DNA of 64,000 bases, from positions 62,001 to 126,000 of the forward strand of contig NZ_FMCU01000016.1 in NCBI RefSeq assembly GCF_900091525.1, in the 5' to 3' direction. A program made the position numbers and the translations under genes. Shown here one piece after another: positions 9,127-17,637 of the stretch (position 1 is the stretch's first letter; the number at the start of each line of letters is the position of its first letter). The notes under the pieces were generated by a model, which was given only the letters and a program-made list of their open reading frames with translations, searched no databases and had not been told where the DNA came from. Origin of the DNA: Micromonospora matsumotoense (GTDB taxonomy: Bacteria > Actinomycetota > Actinomycetes > Mycobacteriales > Micromonosporaceae).

Positions 9127-11235
9127 ATGGCGGACGGGCGGGACGGGGGTCGGGAACGGCGGACCCGGGAACGACGGGGGAGCACGCCGCCGCCGGGGCA
9201 CGGGCGGGCGCTGCGGGAGGCCCGGGACGCTGGACAGGGTGAGCGCACCCGGCCGGGGCCGGTGGGGTTGCCGGAGTGCGTGGAGAGCCACGCCCGGCCG
9301 GCGCGGCCCGGGGGTGCGCTGCGCCGGTGGCTCTTCGCACACCGGGTGCAGCCGGTCGGGCCGGAGGCCGAGGAGGGCAGCCAGCGGCGGCACCCCTGGT
9401 GGCAGGTGATGTGCCTGACCGGCGTCGACTACTTTTCGACGCTGTCCTACCTGCCGGGCATCGCGGCACTGGCCGCCGGGGCGCTCTCCCCGCTGGCCAC
9501 CCTGCTGATCGTGGCGCTCACCCTGCTCGGGATGCTGCCGATGTACCGGCGGGTGGCCCGGGAGAGCCCGCACGGACAGGGTTCGGTGGCGATGCTGGAG
9601 CGGCTGCTGCCGTTCTGGCGGGGCAAACTCTTCGTGCTGGTGCTGCTCGGTTTCGTCGCCACCTCGTGGATCATCACGATCACGCTCTCCGCCGCCGACG
9701 CGACGGTGCACCTGCTGGAGAACCCCTACCTGCCGTCGTCGGCACCGCACAGCGCCGGGGTCGCCGTGCTGGTGACGGTGGCGCTGCTGCTCGTCCTCGG
9801 CGGGGTCTTCCTGCTCGGGTTCAGCGAGGCGGTGCTGGTGGCCGTACCGCTGGTCGTGGTCTTTCTCGGTCTCAACGCGGTGGTCGTGGCCGCCGGTCTG
9901 GCCGAGATCGCCGCGGACCCGGGCACGGTGCGGGAGTGGACGGCTGCCCTGGCCGCCGGGGGCGCCGGCGTCGGCGACCTGCTCGGTCCGGCGGTGCTGG
10001 CCTTCCCGCTGCTGGTCCTGGGCCTGTCCGGTTTCGAGACCGGGGTGAGCATGATGCCGCTGGTACGCGGGGCGGGCGCGGACCGCGAGCAGCGGCTGGC
10101 CGCCCGGATCCGCAACACCCGTCGGCTGCTCACCGCCGCCGCGCTGATCATGTCGGTGTACCTGCTGGCCACCGCGTTCGTCACCACCCTGCTGATCCCG
10201 CCGCAGGAGTTCCAACCGGGCGGCGCGGCGAACGGCCGGGCGCTGGCCTGGCTGGCCCACGCCCACCTCGGTGAGGGGTTCGGCACGGTCTACGACATCA
10301 GCAGCGTGCTGATCCTCTGGTTCGCCGGTGCGTCGGCGATGGCCGGCCTGATCAACATCGTGCCGCGCTACCTGCCGTCGTACGGGATGGCGCCGGAGTG
10401 GGGTCGGGCGGTCCGGCCGGTGGTGCTGGTCTACACCCTGATCAGCATCGTCATCACCGTCGCCTTCCGGGCCGACGTCAACGCCCAGGCCGGGGCGTAC
10501 GCCACCGGCATCCTGGCGATGATGGTCTCCGGGGCGGTGGCGGTGACCATCGCGACCCTCCGGGCCCGGCACCGGTTCGCCGCGCTCGGCTTCGCCGTGC
10601 TGACCGCGGTGCTGCTCTATGCGCTGATCGAGAACGTCATCGAGAAGCCGGACGGGATCGCCATCTCCGGGCTGTTCATCGCCGGCATCGTCACGGTCTC
10701 GCTGGTCTCCCGGATCACCCGCACCACCGAACTGCGGGCCGAGCGGATCGAGTTCGACGAGCCGGCCCGGCGGTTCGTCGCCGAATCACTGGCCCATGAC
10801 GGTCGGCTGCACCTGATCGCCAACAAGCGGGACGGCGGCGCGCTCAAGGAGTACCGGGTCAAGGAGCGGGCCCAGCGGGGCATGAACCCGGTGCCGGGCG
10901 CCTCCGACGTGCTCTTCCTGGAGATCGACGTGGTGGATCCGTCGGAGTTCAGCCAGGTGCTGTGGGTGCACGGGGTCGAGGTGGGCGGATTCCGGGTGCT
11001 GCGGGCCAGCAGCCCGGCGGTGCCGAACGCGATCGCCGCCATCCTGCTGGCCCTGCGCGACGGCACCGGGGTGCGGCCACACGCCCACTTCGAGTGGTCC
11101 GAGGGCAACCCCATCGCCCACCTGCTCCGCTATCTGATCCTCGGCCGGGGCGACACCCCACCGGTGGTCCGCGAGATCATCCGCAAGAGCGAACCCGACC
11201 CCTCCCGCCGCCCCGGCATCCACGTAGGCGGCTGA
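9127..11235 (+). CDS. APC superfamily amino-acid permease with long cytoplasmic C-terminus
   Basis: A 702-aa integral membrane protein. An Arg/Gly-rich cytoplasmic N-terminus (~95 aa) precedes the first membrane segment (WWQVMCLTGVDYFSTLSYLP). About 12 hydrophobic helices run to ~residue 540. A soluble tail of ~150 aa (LIANKRDGGALKEYRVKERA onward) follows. The fold and the GVDYFSTLSYLPG region fit the APC (amino acid/polyamine/organocation) superfamily; substrate unknown. The ATG at 9127 is the most upstream sensible start. A start nearer residue 50 (VESHARP) is possible because the first ~90 residues are low complexity. The first palindromic repeat of the GATCAAGAG family lies just downstream. 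Confidence 0.87.
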   Translation: MADGRDGGRERRTRERRGSTPPPGHGRALREARDAGQGERTRPGPVGLPECVESHARPARPGGALRRWLFAHRVQPVGPEAEEGSQRRHPWWQVMCLTGVDYFSTLSYLPGIAALAAGALSPLATLLIVALTLLGMLPMYRRVARESPHGQGSVAMLERLLPFWRGKLFVLVLLGFVATSWIITITLSAADATVHLLENPYLPSSAPHSAGVAVLVTVALLLVLGGVFLLGFSEAVLVAVPLVVVFLGLNAVVVAAGLAEIAADPGTVREWTAALAAGGAGVGDLLGPAVLAFPLLVLGLSGFETGVSMMPLVRGAGADREQRLAARIRNTRRLLTAAALIMSVYLLATAFVTTLLIPPQEFQPGGAANGRALAWLAHAHLGEGFGTVYDISSVLILWFAGASAMAGLINIVPRYLPSYGMAPEWGRAVRPVVLVYTLISIVITVAFRADVNAQAGAYATGILAMMVSGAVAVTIATLRARHRFAALGFAVLTAVLLYALIENVIEKPDGIAISGLFIAGIVTVSLVSRITRTTELRAERIEFDEPARRFVAESLAHDGRLHLIANKRDGGALKEYRVKERAQRGMNPVPGASDVLFLEIDVVDPSEFSQVLWVHGVEVGGFRVLRASSPAVPNAIAAILLALRDGTGVRPHAHFEWSEGNPIAHLLRYLILGRGDTPPVVREIIRKSEPDPSRRPGIHVGG

Positions 11236-11271
11236 CCCCCCTCTCCCTCCCCTTCCCCTCCCCCCGTTCCC

Positions 11272-11353
11272 GGTGATCAAGAGCTTTGCGTCAGGTGATC
11301 AAGAGCTTTACGTCAGAAAACCCCCTCGGGGTGACGTAAACCTCTTGATCACC
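11272..11353. repeat. Dispersed palindromic repeat, GATCAAGAG family, copy 1 (arm duplicated)
   Basis: The left arm occurs twice in direct repeat (11272-11293 and 11294-11315, 21 of 22 identical). It pairs with the inverted arm 11332-11353 (21 of 22). The arm core is GGTGATCAAGAGSTTTRCGTCA-like. It lies between convergent genes, as do copies 2 and 3. Confidence 0.93.
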
Positions 11354-11522
11354 GACCAGGGGCGACCAGGGGAGGGGGTAGGGGCGGGGGTAGGGGGCGG
11401 GCCCCCTGGAGGAGGTGGGGTGCGGCGGAGGGAGAGCGGGGTGGTCTCCTAGGATGATTTAGGGGTGGTGTGGGGGGTCACGGGGGTTGGGGTGGGCGGG
11501 GTGATCTGGAGCGGACATGAGG

Positions 11523-11554
11523 CGGCCCGCGCCCCGAGGGGTGGGCGCGGGCCG
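11523..11554 (-). terminator. Terminator hairpin of the 68-aa membrane-protein gene
   Basis: 12-bp GC-rich inverted arms (11523-11534 and 11543-11554) with an 8-nt loop, 12 bases beyond the stop of the minus-strand gene. Confidence 0.65.
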
Positions 11555-11566
11555 GGGTGAGGCGGT

Positions 11567-11773
11567 TTACTTCGACGGCTCGGGGAGCTTGCAGTCGATC
11601 TTCGGGTTGGCGCCGATGTAGTTGAGCGGCCCGGCCACGATGGTCACCAGGATGGTGCCGGCCTCGGCACAGTTGGTGTCATCGTTTCCGTAATACCCGC
11701 GCTGACCGGCGGCGACGGCGCCGATGACCAGCCAGATGACGACGATGACTCCGAGGATCGACGAACCGCGCAT
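11567..11773 (-). CDS. Small membrane protein (68 aa), function unknown
   Basis: A 68-residue protein. An N-terminal hydrophobic segment (ILGVIVVIWLVIGAVAAGQR) is followed by a short polar stretch with a Cys (NDDTNC), a second weakly hydrophobic segment (GTILVTIVAGPLNYIG) and a second Cys (KIDCKLPEPSK). The two Cys residues could form a disulfide outside the membrane. Small proteins of this kind recur in actinomycetes without assigned function. The ATG at 11773 has a clear GGGAGG ribosome site 7 nt upstream; longer forms in the frame are not credible. A terminator follows directly. Confidence 0.75.
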   Translation of the reverse strand: MRGSSILGVIVVIWLVIGAVAAGQRGYYGNDDTNCAEAGTILVTIVAGPLNYIGANPKIDCKLPEPSK

Positions 11774-12119
11774 GGGGGTGCCTCCCGGCTTGTGGTGTAT
11801 TCGAGGTGACGCCCATGTACCCAGGGGCCGGGACCGGGTAAACGGTATTCCGGAACGGTCAGTGCGCCGATGCCGGATTCTCCGGTGGTCCACCCCGACG
11901 CGGCGGCGGCCGGTGACCCCCGCCGAACCGCCCCTGAGGGCGACCCGGCACCTGGGACGCCCGTTCGGCCGGGCACTGGAGGAAGGCCCACCGAGGCTCC
12001 TCGCGGTGCCGGGCCGGGTGCGATTGCGTGACCGCAGGCGTGGGGTTCCGGCCGAGAATGCGAAAGGGCCGGTGGGTGCGCGTGGCGCGCGCCCACCGGC
12101 CCTGACCGGGGTCAGCTGA
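11774..12119. other. Intergenic region with terminator
   Basis: Contains the promoter side of the 68-aa gene and the terminator of the helix-hairpin-helix gene (12065-12103). Nothing else recognisable. Confidence 0.6.
12065..12103 (-). terminator. Terminator hairpin of the HhH membrane-protein gene
   Basis: 18-bp arms (12065-12082 and 12086-12103) with one wobble mismatch and a 3-nt loop, 17 bases beyond the stop. Confidence 0.75.
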
Positions 12120-13400
12120 TCAGTCCTGGGTGTCGCCGCCGGTCGGCGTGGGCAGCACCCGCTCGGCCTCGGCACCCGCGCCGGCCAGCACCTTCGCCTG
12201 CTGCGGCCAGGTGGCCAGGCTCGCGGTGGCGCGCAGCCCGGCGGCCCGGATCGTCTCCCGCAGGCCCGACTCGTCCAACGCGGCGAGCTGCCGGTAGGTC
12301 TGAATGCCGGCGGCCTGGAGGGCGGCGGCCATCTTCGGGCCGACACCCTGGATGCGGCGGAAGTCGTCCGCCGGCCCGTCCTGGGCGGGGGAGGCGTCCG
12401 AAAGCGGGGCGGCCGCCGGGACCGGAGCGTCTGCGGCGGGGATGGTGTCCTCGACGGAGGTGCGCTGCGCCGGGACCACCGGCGCGACGGCGACGGGAGC
12501 GGTGTCCACCTCGTCCGTGACCGGCTGGTCCGGGTCCGGCAGGGTCTCCGGCGTCGTCGACTCCAGGTCCGGCACGGTGGAGACCTGCGTGGTCGACTCA
12601 GCGGTGACCGGCTCGGCGGCAGGCTCAGCGGCGGCAGGCTCAGCGGCGACCGGCTCGGCGGTGACCGGCTCGGCGGCAGCAGGCTCGCTGGTGACCGGCT
12701 CGGTGTCGGGCTCGGCGGCGACCGGCTCGATGGTGGCCGGCTCGGCGGGCTGCGTGGTCTCGGCGCTCGGCGCCGCGAGCGGGTCGGTCCCGGTCTCCGT
12801 GCCGCTCGCGGCCGGACCGGCGTCGGTGGCGACGGGCTCCGGGTCGACCGTGGTCGGTTCCGGCAGCCCGGTCTCCGTACCCGGGATGTCAGGGGTGTCC
12901 TCGACGGTCGCCCGCGGCGCGGGGACGGGCGCGGTGCTCTCGCCGGCGTCGGTGCTCGCGGGCGTCTCGTCCGAGCCGGTACGACCGGTCAGGTCGGCGG
13001 TGGTCGGCTCGTCGTCGCTGCCGGTCAGCGGGGTGGACCGCTCGGCGGCGAGCGTGGTGGGCGTGCCGTCGACGGCGGTGGCGTGCGCGGCGGCGGAGCT
13101 GTCGTCGGCGGTCGAGGCGGCGGTCGGGGTGGTGTGGTCGGCGTCCGGCGCGGCGTGCGGGGTGAGTTCGTCCACGACGGCGGCGGGGGCCGGGGAGTTG
13201 TCGACCGTGGCCACCGGGCGCGGGGCGTCGATCGTGGCGGCGGCGGCCTTCTCCTCGGCGGAGAGCCCGACGACCGGGTCACCCTCCACGATGGGTGCCC
13301 CGGTGGTCGGCTTCTGCCGTCCCCACAGCGCCCAGCCTCCAGCCAGGCCCACCAGCAGGGCCAGGATCACGATCAGCCATTGCCCGAAAGTCGACGGCAC
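12120..13400 (-). CDS. Membrane-anchored protein with Ala/Glu/Pro repeats and C-terminal helix-hairpin-helix
   Basis: A 426-aa protein in three parts. One N-terminal membrane helix comes first (WLIVILALLVGLAGGWALWG, residues ~7-26). About 300 residues of Ala/Pro/Thr/Glu-rich low complexity follow, with short repeats of the type AEPVTAEPVAAEPA. The C-terminal ~75 residues hold a helix-hairpin-helix-like domain (FRRIQGVGPKMAAALQAAGI, then TYRQLAALDES) similar to domains that bind DNA or mediate protein contacts. It is likely tethered to the membrane with the linker and HhH in the cytoplasm; role unknown. The GTG at 13400 has GGAGG 5 nt upstream and begins right before the membrane helix. The longer frame to 13544 lacks a ribosome site. 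Confidence 0.78.
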   Translation of the reverse strand: MPSTFGQWLIVILALLVGLAGGWALWGRQKPTTGAPIVEGDPVVGLSAEEKAAAATIDAPRPVATVDNSPAPAAVVDELTPHAAPDADHTTPTAASTADDSSAAAHATAVDGTPTTLAAERSTPLTGSDDEPTTADLTGRTGSDETPASTDAGESTAPVPAPRATVEDTPDIPGTETGLPEPTTVDPEPVATDAGPAASGTETGTDPLAAPSAETTQPAEPATIEPVAAEPDTEPVTSEPAAAEPVTAEPVAAEPAAAEPAAEPVTAESTTQVSTVPDLESTTPETLPDPDQPVTDEVDTAPVAVAPVVPAQRTSVEDTIPAADAPVPAAAPLSDASPAQDGPADDFRRIQGVGPKMAAALQAAGIQTYRQLAALDESGLRETIRAAGLRATASLATWPQQAKVLAGAGAEAERVLPTPTGGDTQD

Positions 13401-13608
13401 GGCTACCTCCCTATTGCGTATGTCGTTGAAGTCGCGAGAAAACGCGAAGACCCGCCGCAGCTTTGCATACGCGAATGTCGGACGACAGGGAGGATCGCCC
13501 CTCGTTGCGCAGGTGAAATGCCCGGTGTCGGGCGGTGGCGGCACCGCAACGGGTTGTCATCGTCGCCGTACTCTCGGGTGGTGGTGGCCACTCCCCGTGG
13601 TGGCGCTC

Positions 13609-13688
13609 GGCGCCGCGCTTTCAGGCCCGGCGCCGCGCTTCCAGGCTCAGCGCAGGGCCTCCAGGCTCAGCGCAGGGCCTCCGGGCTG
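13609..13688. repeat. 20-bp tandem repeat, four copies, spanning the stop codon of the cyclase gene
   Basis: Four units of exactly 20 bp (13609, 13629, 13649, 13669) of the pattern RGCGCMGSGCYTYCAGGCYC. The fourth unit encodes the last residues (EALR) of the minus-strand cyclase and its stop. Units 3 and 4 are closest to each other. Confidence 0.85.
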
Positions 13689-14014
13689 GGCGCGTCGGAG
13701 ACGTCCCAGCTGTAGAAACAGCCGGCCGGCGCGTCCCTGGGGGAGCGCCAGGTCGGCAGGTACGCCGAGGTGTGTGCCGACAGCCGCTCGTTGGTCCGCT
13801 GATAGAGCGGGTGGTTGTGCGCGGTGACCAGGGTGTCGAGATCCACCTCGGTGGTCTCCATCAGATGTACGCACAGGTCGTGCAGGCGGTACAGGGAGCG
13901 GTGACGTAGCCCGGTGAGACCGGGCAGTTCGGTGGCATCGGATTCGGCGAAGATCTGGGCGACCCGCCCCTCCGCGCCGGGAATGATTCTGCTGACGATC
14001 ACCAAGCGGCTCAT
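13667..14014 (-). CDS. TcmI-family aromatic polyketide cyclase
   Basis: A 115-aa ferredoxin-like-fold cyclase. Diagnostic stretches are RLVIVSRIIPGAEGRVAQIF, GLRHRSLYRLHDLCVHLMET and the C-terminal CFYSWD. TcmI-type enzymes direct late ring closures of multi-ring aromatic polyketides made by type II PKS; the WhiE ORFVII protein of spore-pigment clusters belongs here. The gene overlaps the SARP gene by 4 bases (ATGA), so the two are translationally coupled and co-regulated. The partner minimal PKS genes lie just across the divergent promoter. The 3' end is embedded in a 20-bp tandem repeat. Confidence 0.9.
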   Translation of the reverse strand: MSRLVIVSRIIPGAEGRVAQIFAESDATELPGLTGLRHRSLYRLHDLCVHLMETTEVDLDTLVTAHNHPLYQRTNERLSAHTSAYLPTWRSPRDAPAGCFYSWDVSDAPSPEALR

Positions 14015-14895
14015 CGGACCCCTCTCGCCGGTGGTGCGCCCCGATCGGTCCAGGGCTCTCGGTGGGTCCACCCTGGCGCAGGAGCTGTCACCTGCTCGTC
14101 ACGCCGCTCGTGCGGATCGTGACGGCGGGCTGCCGGGGTGCGGCGGGTGGCCTGCCGGATCGGGGCGAGGGTCTCGTCGACCAGGGCGCACATCGCGGGG
14201 GAGGGCTCCAGCCGCAGTTCCCGCATGAGCAGGTCCCGGTAGACGTAGAAGGCGTGCACCGCCTCGAACGCGTTGCCCTCGGCGAGGTGGATGCGTACCA
14301 CCAGGCGGTGCGGGGTCTCCCGGAGCGGCTCGGCGGCCATCGCCGCCAGGGCGGCCTGCAACGCCTCGCCGTGCCGGCCCGCGTCGAGGTGGTCGACGGC
14401 GAGCTGTTCCAGCATGTGCAGGCGGAGCTGGCGGAGCCGTTCCCGGTCCAGCAGCACCCAGTCGTCGTACCAGCCGGGGAGCAGGTCACGGCTGCCGGCG
14501 GTGAGCGCTACGGCGGTGGCGCGCGGGTCACCCCCGTCGCGGACCCGGGCCGCGGTGGCGACGAGGTCGTCCACGTCGAGGCGGACCGTCGGGTCGAGGC
14601 GGACGGTGTCACCGCTGGACAGCAGCGGGCAGTAGGGGTCCTGGCGCAGCCGCCACAGCGCGGTGCGCAGCGACGACAACGCCCGCTCCTCGGGCACCTC
14701 CGGCCAGAGCAGGCCGGCCAGGTTACTGCGGGTGGCGCCGGGACGTAGCCCGATCACGGCGAGCACCCGTTGCAGCCCCCGGGGCACCACCACGGGGTTG
14801 TCGCCGTGCAGCAGTCGGAAACCGCCGAGCAGGTGCAGGCGCACCGGCGGGCCGTCCGGAACGTCACTGGTCGGCGTGCTGGCATGACCGGTCAC
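14011..14895 (-). CDS. SARP family transcriptional activator (BTAD domain)
   Basis: A cluster-situated regulator. A winged-helix OmpR-type DNA-binding domain covers ~18-102 (VRLHLLGGFRLLHGD; LAGLLWPEVPEERALSSLRT). A bacterial transcriptional activation domain (BTAD) follows to ~250 (LLPGWYDDWVLLDRERLRQL; FEAVHAFYVYRDLLMRELRL). SARPs activate antibiotic and pigment genes by binding heptameric direct repeats near -35. I chose the GTG at 14895, which has AGGGGG about 6 nt upstream. An upstream TTG at 15054 would add 53 low-complexity residues without a ribosome site. Its stop overlaps the cyclase start. It probably controls the divergent ACP-cyclase/cupin/KS operon. Confidence 0.9.
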   Translation of the reverse strand: MTGHASTPTSDVPDGPPVRLHLLGGFRLLHGDNPVVVPRGLQRVLAVIGLRPGATRSNLAGLLWPEVPEERALSSLRTALWRLRQDPYCPLLSSGDTVRLDPTVRLDVDDLVATAARVRDGGDPRATAVALTAGSRDLLPGWYDDWVLLDRERLRQLRLHMLEQLAVDHLDAGRHGEALQAALAAMAAEPLRETPHRLVVRIHLAEGNAFEAVHAFYVYRDLLMRELRLEPSPAMCALVDETLAPIRQATRRTPAARRHDPHERRDEQVTAPAPGWTHREPWTDRGAPPARGVR

Positions 14896-15267
14896 GGGCG
14901 CACCCCCTGCACGCAAACCTGGGTCCAGATCGTCCGGTGTCCCGACGCGGTCGGCCGTGACGCGGTGGCCGGGTCGCTCCGCTGTGGTGCCGGACCCGCC
15001 GTTCCCGCCGGACCGGCCGGCACGAACACTACCAATGCGATTACTCTCAGTCAACGAGGCTGTAGGTATCGTGACTGGACGATATTGCCTCTGAACTGCG
15101 AACTGCCATCACGATGGACAGCCGGCACATAGCTGATACACAGTCAGCGTCAACGCAACGTCACCACCATGAGGGGTATGGCGGGCCGCCGGGTGACGTC
15201 CGGGAGACGGGCCCGGCCGGAAGGTGACGGCTACCGGGGTGAGTCGCCCGGTGGAGGAGGACCCGAG
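14896..15267. promoter_or_regulatory. Divergent promoter region of the SARP/cyclase and type II PKS operons
   Basis: About 370 bases, clearly AT-richer than the surroundings between 15020 and 15170. I see a tandem heptamer GAACTGC GAACTGC (15093-15106), an inverted repeat TATCGT-6 nt-ACGATA (15067-15084) and CAACG direct repeats near 15150. The heptamers are candidate SARP sites, although SARP boxes usually recur every 11 bp. The exact operators are not proven. Confidence 0.45.
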
Positions 15268-15975
15268 ATGACCGTCACCCATGGCACGCCGCTCACCAGT
15301 GAGATCACCGAGATCCTGGTGACCCGGTGCGGCCTCGACGCCGACGCCGCCGCCCGCGCGCCCGCCGCCAGTCTGGAAGAGCTGGGCATGGACTCGCTGG
15401 CCCTGCTGGAACTGTCCGCCGTGGTGGCCGACCGCTGGCGGGTCCACATCCCCGAGCAGGCCGGGCAGCTCAGCATCGGCGGTGTCGCCGACCTGGTGGC
15501 CGCCGCCGGGCCGGCCGGGCACACCGAGAACAGCATCGTCATCGCCGCCCCGCTGCCGCTGGTCTGGGAGATCACCAACGACGTGGCGCGCTGGACCGAC
15601 CTGTTCACCGAGTACGCCGTGGTGGAGATCCTGCACCGCGACGGGGACACGGTGCGGTTCCGGCTCACCATGCGCCCCGACGAGAACGGCGTGGCGTGGA
15701 GCTGGGTCAGCGAACGCACGGCCGACCCGGCGACGTGGCAGGTGCGGGCCCGCCGGGTGGAGACCGGTCCGTTCGAGTACATGCGGATCCACTGGCACTA
15801 CGACACCGAACCGGAGGGCACCCGGATGACCTGGGTGCAGGACTTCGCGATGAAGCCGACCGCCCCGGTGGACGACGCGGCGATGACCGCGCGGATCAAC
15901 ACCAACAGCCGGGTGCAACTGGCCGTGATCAAGGAGCGGATCGAGCGGGCGTACGCGGGAGGCGGCGATGAGTGA
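15268..15975 (+). CDS. ACP-aromatase/cyclase (SRPBCC) fusion protein
   Basis: A 235-aa two-domain protein. Residues ~10-85 are an acyl carrier protein with the phosphopantetheine site LEELGMDSLALLEL (S43). Residues ~90-230 are an SRPBCC/Bet v1-like polyketide cyclase (NSIVIAAPLPLVWEITNDVA; TWVQDFAMKP; VKERIERAY-like end), as in WhiE ORFVI/TcmN aromatases. In the type II systems I know these are separate genes. Here the growing poly-beta-keto chain would be carried and first-cyclised on one polypeptide. The ATG follows GGAGGAGG. The stop overlaps the cupin start by 8 bases. It is the first gene of the minimal PKS operon. Confidence 0.9.
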   Translation: MTVTHGTPLTSEITEILVTRCGLDADAAARAPAASLEELGMDSLALLELSAVVADRWRVHIPEQAGQLSIGGVADLVAAAGPAGHTENSIVIAAPLPLVWEITNDVARWTDLFTEYAVVEILHRDGDTVRFRLTMRPDENGVAWSWVSERTADPATWQVRARRVETGPFEYMRIHWHYDTEPEGTRMTWVQDFAMKPTAPVDDAAMTARINTNSRVQLAVIKERIERAYAGGGDE

Positions 15976-16372
15976 CGTCACCACCGGACTGGTCGCCGCC
16001 CGGGACGTAACGGCCGACCGGCGGCGCGGCGGGGAACTGCGGGTGCTGCTCGGCCCGCGTACCGTCGGCAGCACCTCGGGGTTCATGGGGGTGGTGACGG
16101 TGGCCCCCGGCGACCGGGTGGCCGAGCACTACCACCCGTACAGCGAGGAGTTCCTCTATCTCGTCCGGGGCGCGATCACCGTCGACCTGGACGACGTGCC
16201 GGTGCCGTTGGCCGCCGGGGAGGCGCTGTTCGTGCCCCGCAACGTCCGGCACCGGTTGCGCAACACCGGCGACACCGCCGCCGAGGTGGTCTTCCACCTC
16301 GGCCCGCTCGCCCCCCGCCCGGAACTCGGCCATGTCGACACCGAGCTGGTCGAACAGCGGGGCCCGTCGTGA
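15968..16372 (+). CDS. Cupin-domain protein of type II PKS cluster (WhiE ORFII-like)
   Basis: A 134-aa single-domain cupin. Motif 1 is EHYHPYSEEFLYLVRG (two His and a Glu as metal ligands) and motif 2 is PLAAGEALFVPRNVRHRLRN with the last His. The double-stranded beta-helix may hold a metal. Small cupins of this type sit beside KSalpha in spore-pigment (whiE) and other aromatic clusters and are thought to help cyclisation or tailoring. The order cupin, KSalpha, KSbeta matches whiE. Overlaps of 8 bases upstream and 4 bases downstream show tight translational coupling. Confidence 0.87.
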   Translation: MSDVTTGLVAARDVTADRRRGGELRVLLGPRTVGSTSGFMGVVTVAPGDRVAEHYHPYSEEFLYLVRGAITVDLDDVPVPLAAGEALFVPRNVRHRLRNTGDTAAEVVFHLGPLAPRPELGHVDTELVEQRGPS

Positions 16373-17637
16373 CCGGCCGCCGCGCGGTGGTGACCGGGAT
16401 CGGGGTGGTCGCCCCGGGCGGCGTCACCCGGGACCGGTTCTGGAAGACCCTCACGGAGGGGCGCACGGCCACCCGGCGGATCAGCTTCTTCGACCCGTCG
16501 CCGTACCGGTCGCAGATCGCCGCCGAGTGCGACTTCGACCCGGACGCCGCCGGGCTCACCCCCGCCGAGCGGCAACGCTCCGACCGGTACGCGCAGTTCG
16601 CGCTGGCCTGTGCCGCCGAGGCGCTGGCCGACAGCGGGCTCGACCTGACCGACGCCGACCGGGACGTCACCGGGGTGGTGCTGGGCACCGCCGTCGGCGG
16701 CACCACCGCCCTGGAACAGGAGTACGTCCGGGTCAGCGACTCGGGTCGACACTGGCTGGTCGACCACGCCCTCGGCGGGCCGTACCTCTATCAGGCGCTG
16801 GTGCCGAGCAGCCTCGCCGCCGACGTGGCCTGCCGGCACGGACTGCGCGGCCCGGCGCAGGTGGTCTCCACCGGCTGCACCTCCGGCATCGACGCCATCG
16901 GATACGCCCACCAACTCGTCGCCGACGGGGAGGCGGACATCGTGCTGGCCGGCGCCGCCGACTCGCCGATCTCCCCGGTCACCGTCGCCTCGTTCGACGC
17001 GATCCGGGCCACCAGCCCGGACAACGACGACCCGGCGCACGCCAGCCGGCCCTTCGACGCCCACCGGCAGGGCTTCGTGCTCGCCGAGGGGGCGGCGGTG
17101 CTGGTGCTGGAGGAGTGGGAGCACGCCCGGCGGCGCGGCGCGCACGTCTACTGCGAGGTCGCCGGTTACGGCAGCCGCAGCAACGGCTTCCACATGACCG
17201 GGCTGCGACCCGACGGCGTGGAGATGGGGTTGGCCATCGCGGCGGCGTTGCGGCAGGCCCGGCTCGACCCGTCGACGGTCTCCTACGTCAGCGCGCACGG
17301 GTCCGGGACCCGGCAGAACGACCGGCACGAGACGGCGGCGTTCAAGCGGGCGCTCGGCCCGACGGCGTACCGGGTGCCGGTCAGCTCGATCAAGTCGATG
17401 GTCGGGCACTCGCTGGGCGCGATCGGCGCCATCGAGATGGCCGCCTGCGCCCTGGCCATCGAGTACGGGGTGGTGCCGCCGACGGCCAACTGGACCACCC
17501 GGGACCCGGAGTGCGACCTGGACTACGTGCCGAACGTGGCCCGGGAGACCCCGGTGGACGTGGCGTTGTCGGTGGGCAGCGGGTTCGGTGGCTTCCAGTC
17601 CGCGATGCTGTTCCGCCGACTGGCGGTGACGCCGTGA
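16369..17637 (+). CDS. Type II PKS ketosynthase alpha subunit (KSalpha)
   Basis: A 422-aa thiolase-fold condensing enzyme with the complete triad. Cys170 sits in VVSTGCTSGIDAIG, the typical KSalpha signature. The first His is in SAHGSGTRQNDRHE and the second in SIKSMVGHSLGAIG. It catalyses decarboxylative Claisen condensation of malonyl-ACP units onto the growing chain as a heterodimer with the KSbeta encoded next. The neighbouring ACP-cyclase and cupin complete the set. No malonyl-CoA:ACP transferase gene is nearby, as usual, since the fatty-acid enzyme serves. The ATG overlaps the cupin stop by 4 bases and the stop overlaps the KSbeta GTG by 4. Confidence 0.96.
   Translation: MTGRRAVVTGIGVVAPGGVTRDRFWKTLTEGRTATRRISFFDPSPYRSQIAAECDFDPDAAGLTPAERQRSDRYAQFALACAAEALADSGLDLTDADRDVTGVVLGTAVGGTTALEQEYVRVSDSGRHWLVDHALGGPYLYQALVPSSLAADVACRHGLRGPAQVVSTGCTSGIDAIGYAHQLVADGEADIVLAGAADSPISPVTVASFDAIRATSPDNDDPAHASRPFDAHRQGFVLAEGAAVLVLEEWEHARRRGAHVYCEVAGYGSRSNGFHMTGLRPDGVEMGLAIAAALRQARLDPSTVSYVSAHGSGTRQNDRHETAAFKRALGPTAYRVPVSSIKSMVGHSLGAIGAIEMAACALAIEYGVVPPTANWTTRDPECDLDYVPNVARETPVDVALSVGSGFGGFQSAMLFRRLAVTP

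Larger units (their letters stand above)
11236..11566. other. Intergenic region carrying a dispersed palindrome and a terminator
   Basis: A stretch of 331 bases between the convergent permease and small membrane-protein genes. It holds a pyrimidine-rich run, the palindromic repeat at 11272-11353, a G-rich tract and the terminator hairpin at 11523-11554. No gene is seen. Confidence 0.7.

Noticed and set aside
11272..11353. CRISPR array
   Set aside because: Only two direct copies of the arm with no spacer between them; the third is inverted. It is a palindromic repeat, not an array.
12304..13827. 507-residue plus-strand frame rich in Ser, Gly and Val
   Set aside because: It is the antisense of the Ala/Pro/Glu-rich linker of the HhH membrane protein and has no motif or ribosome site.
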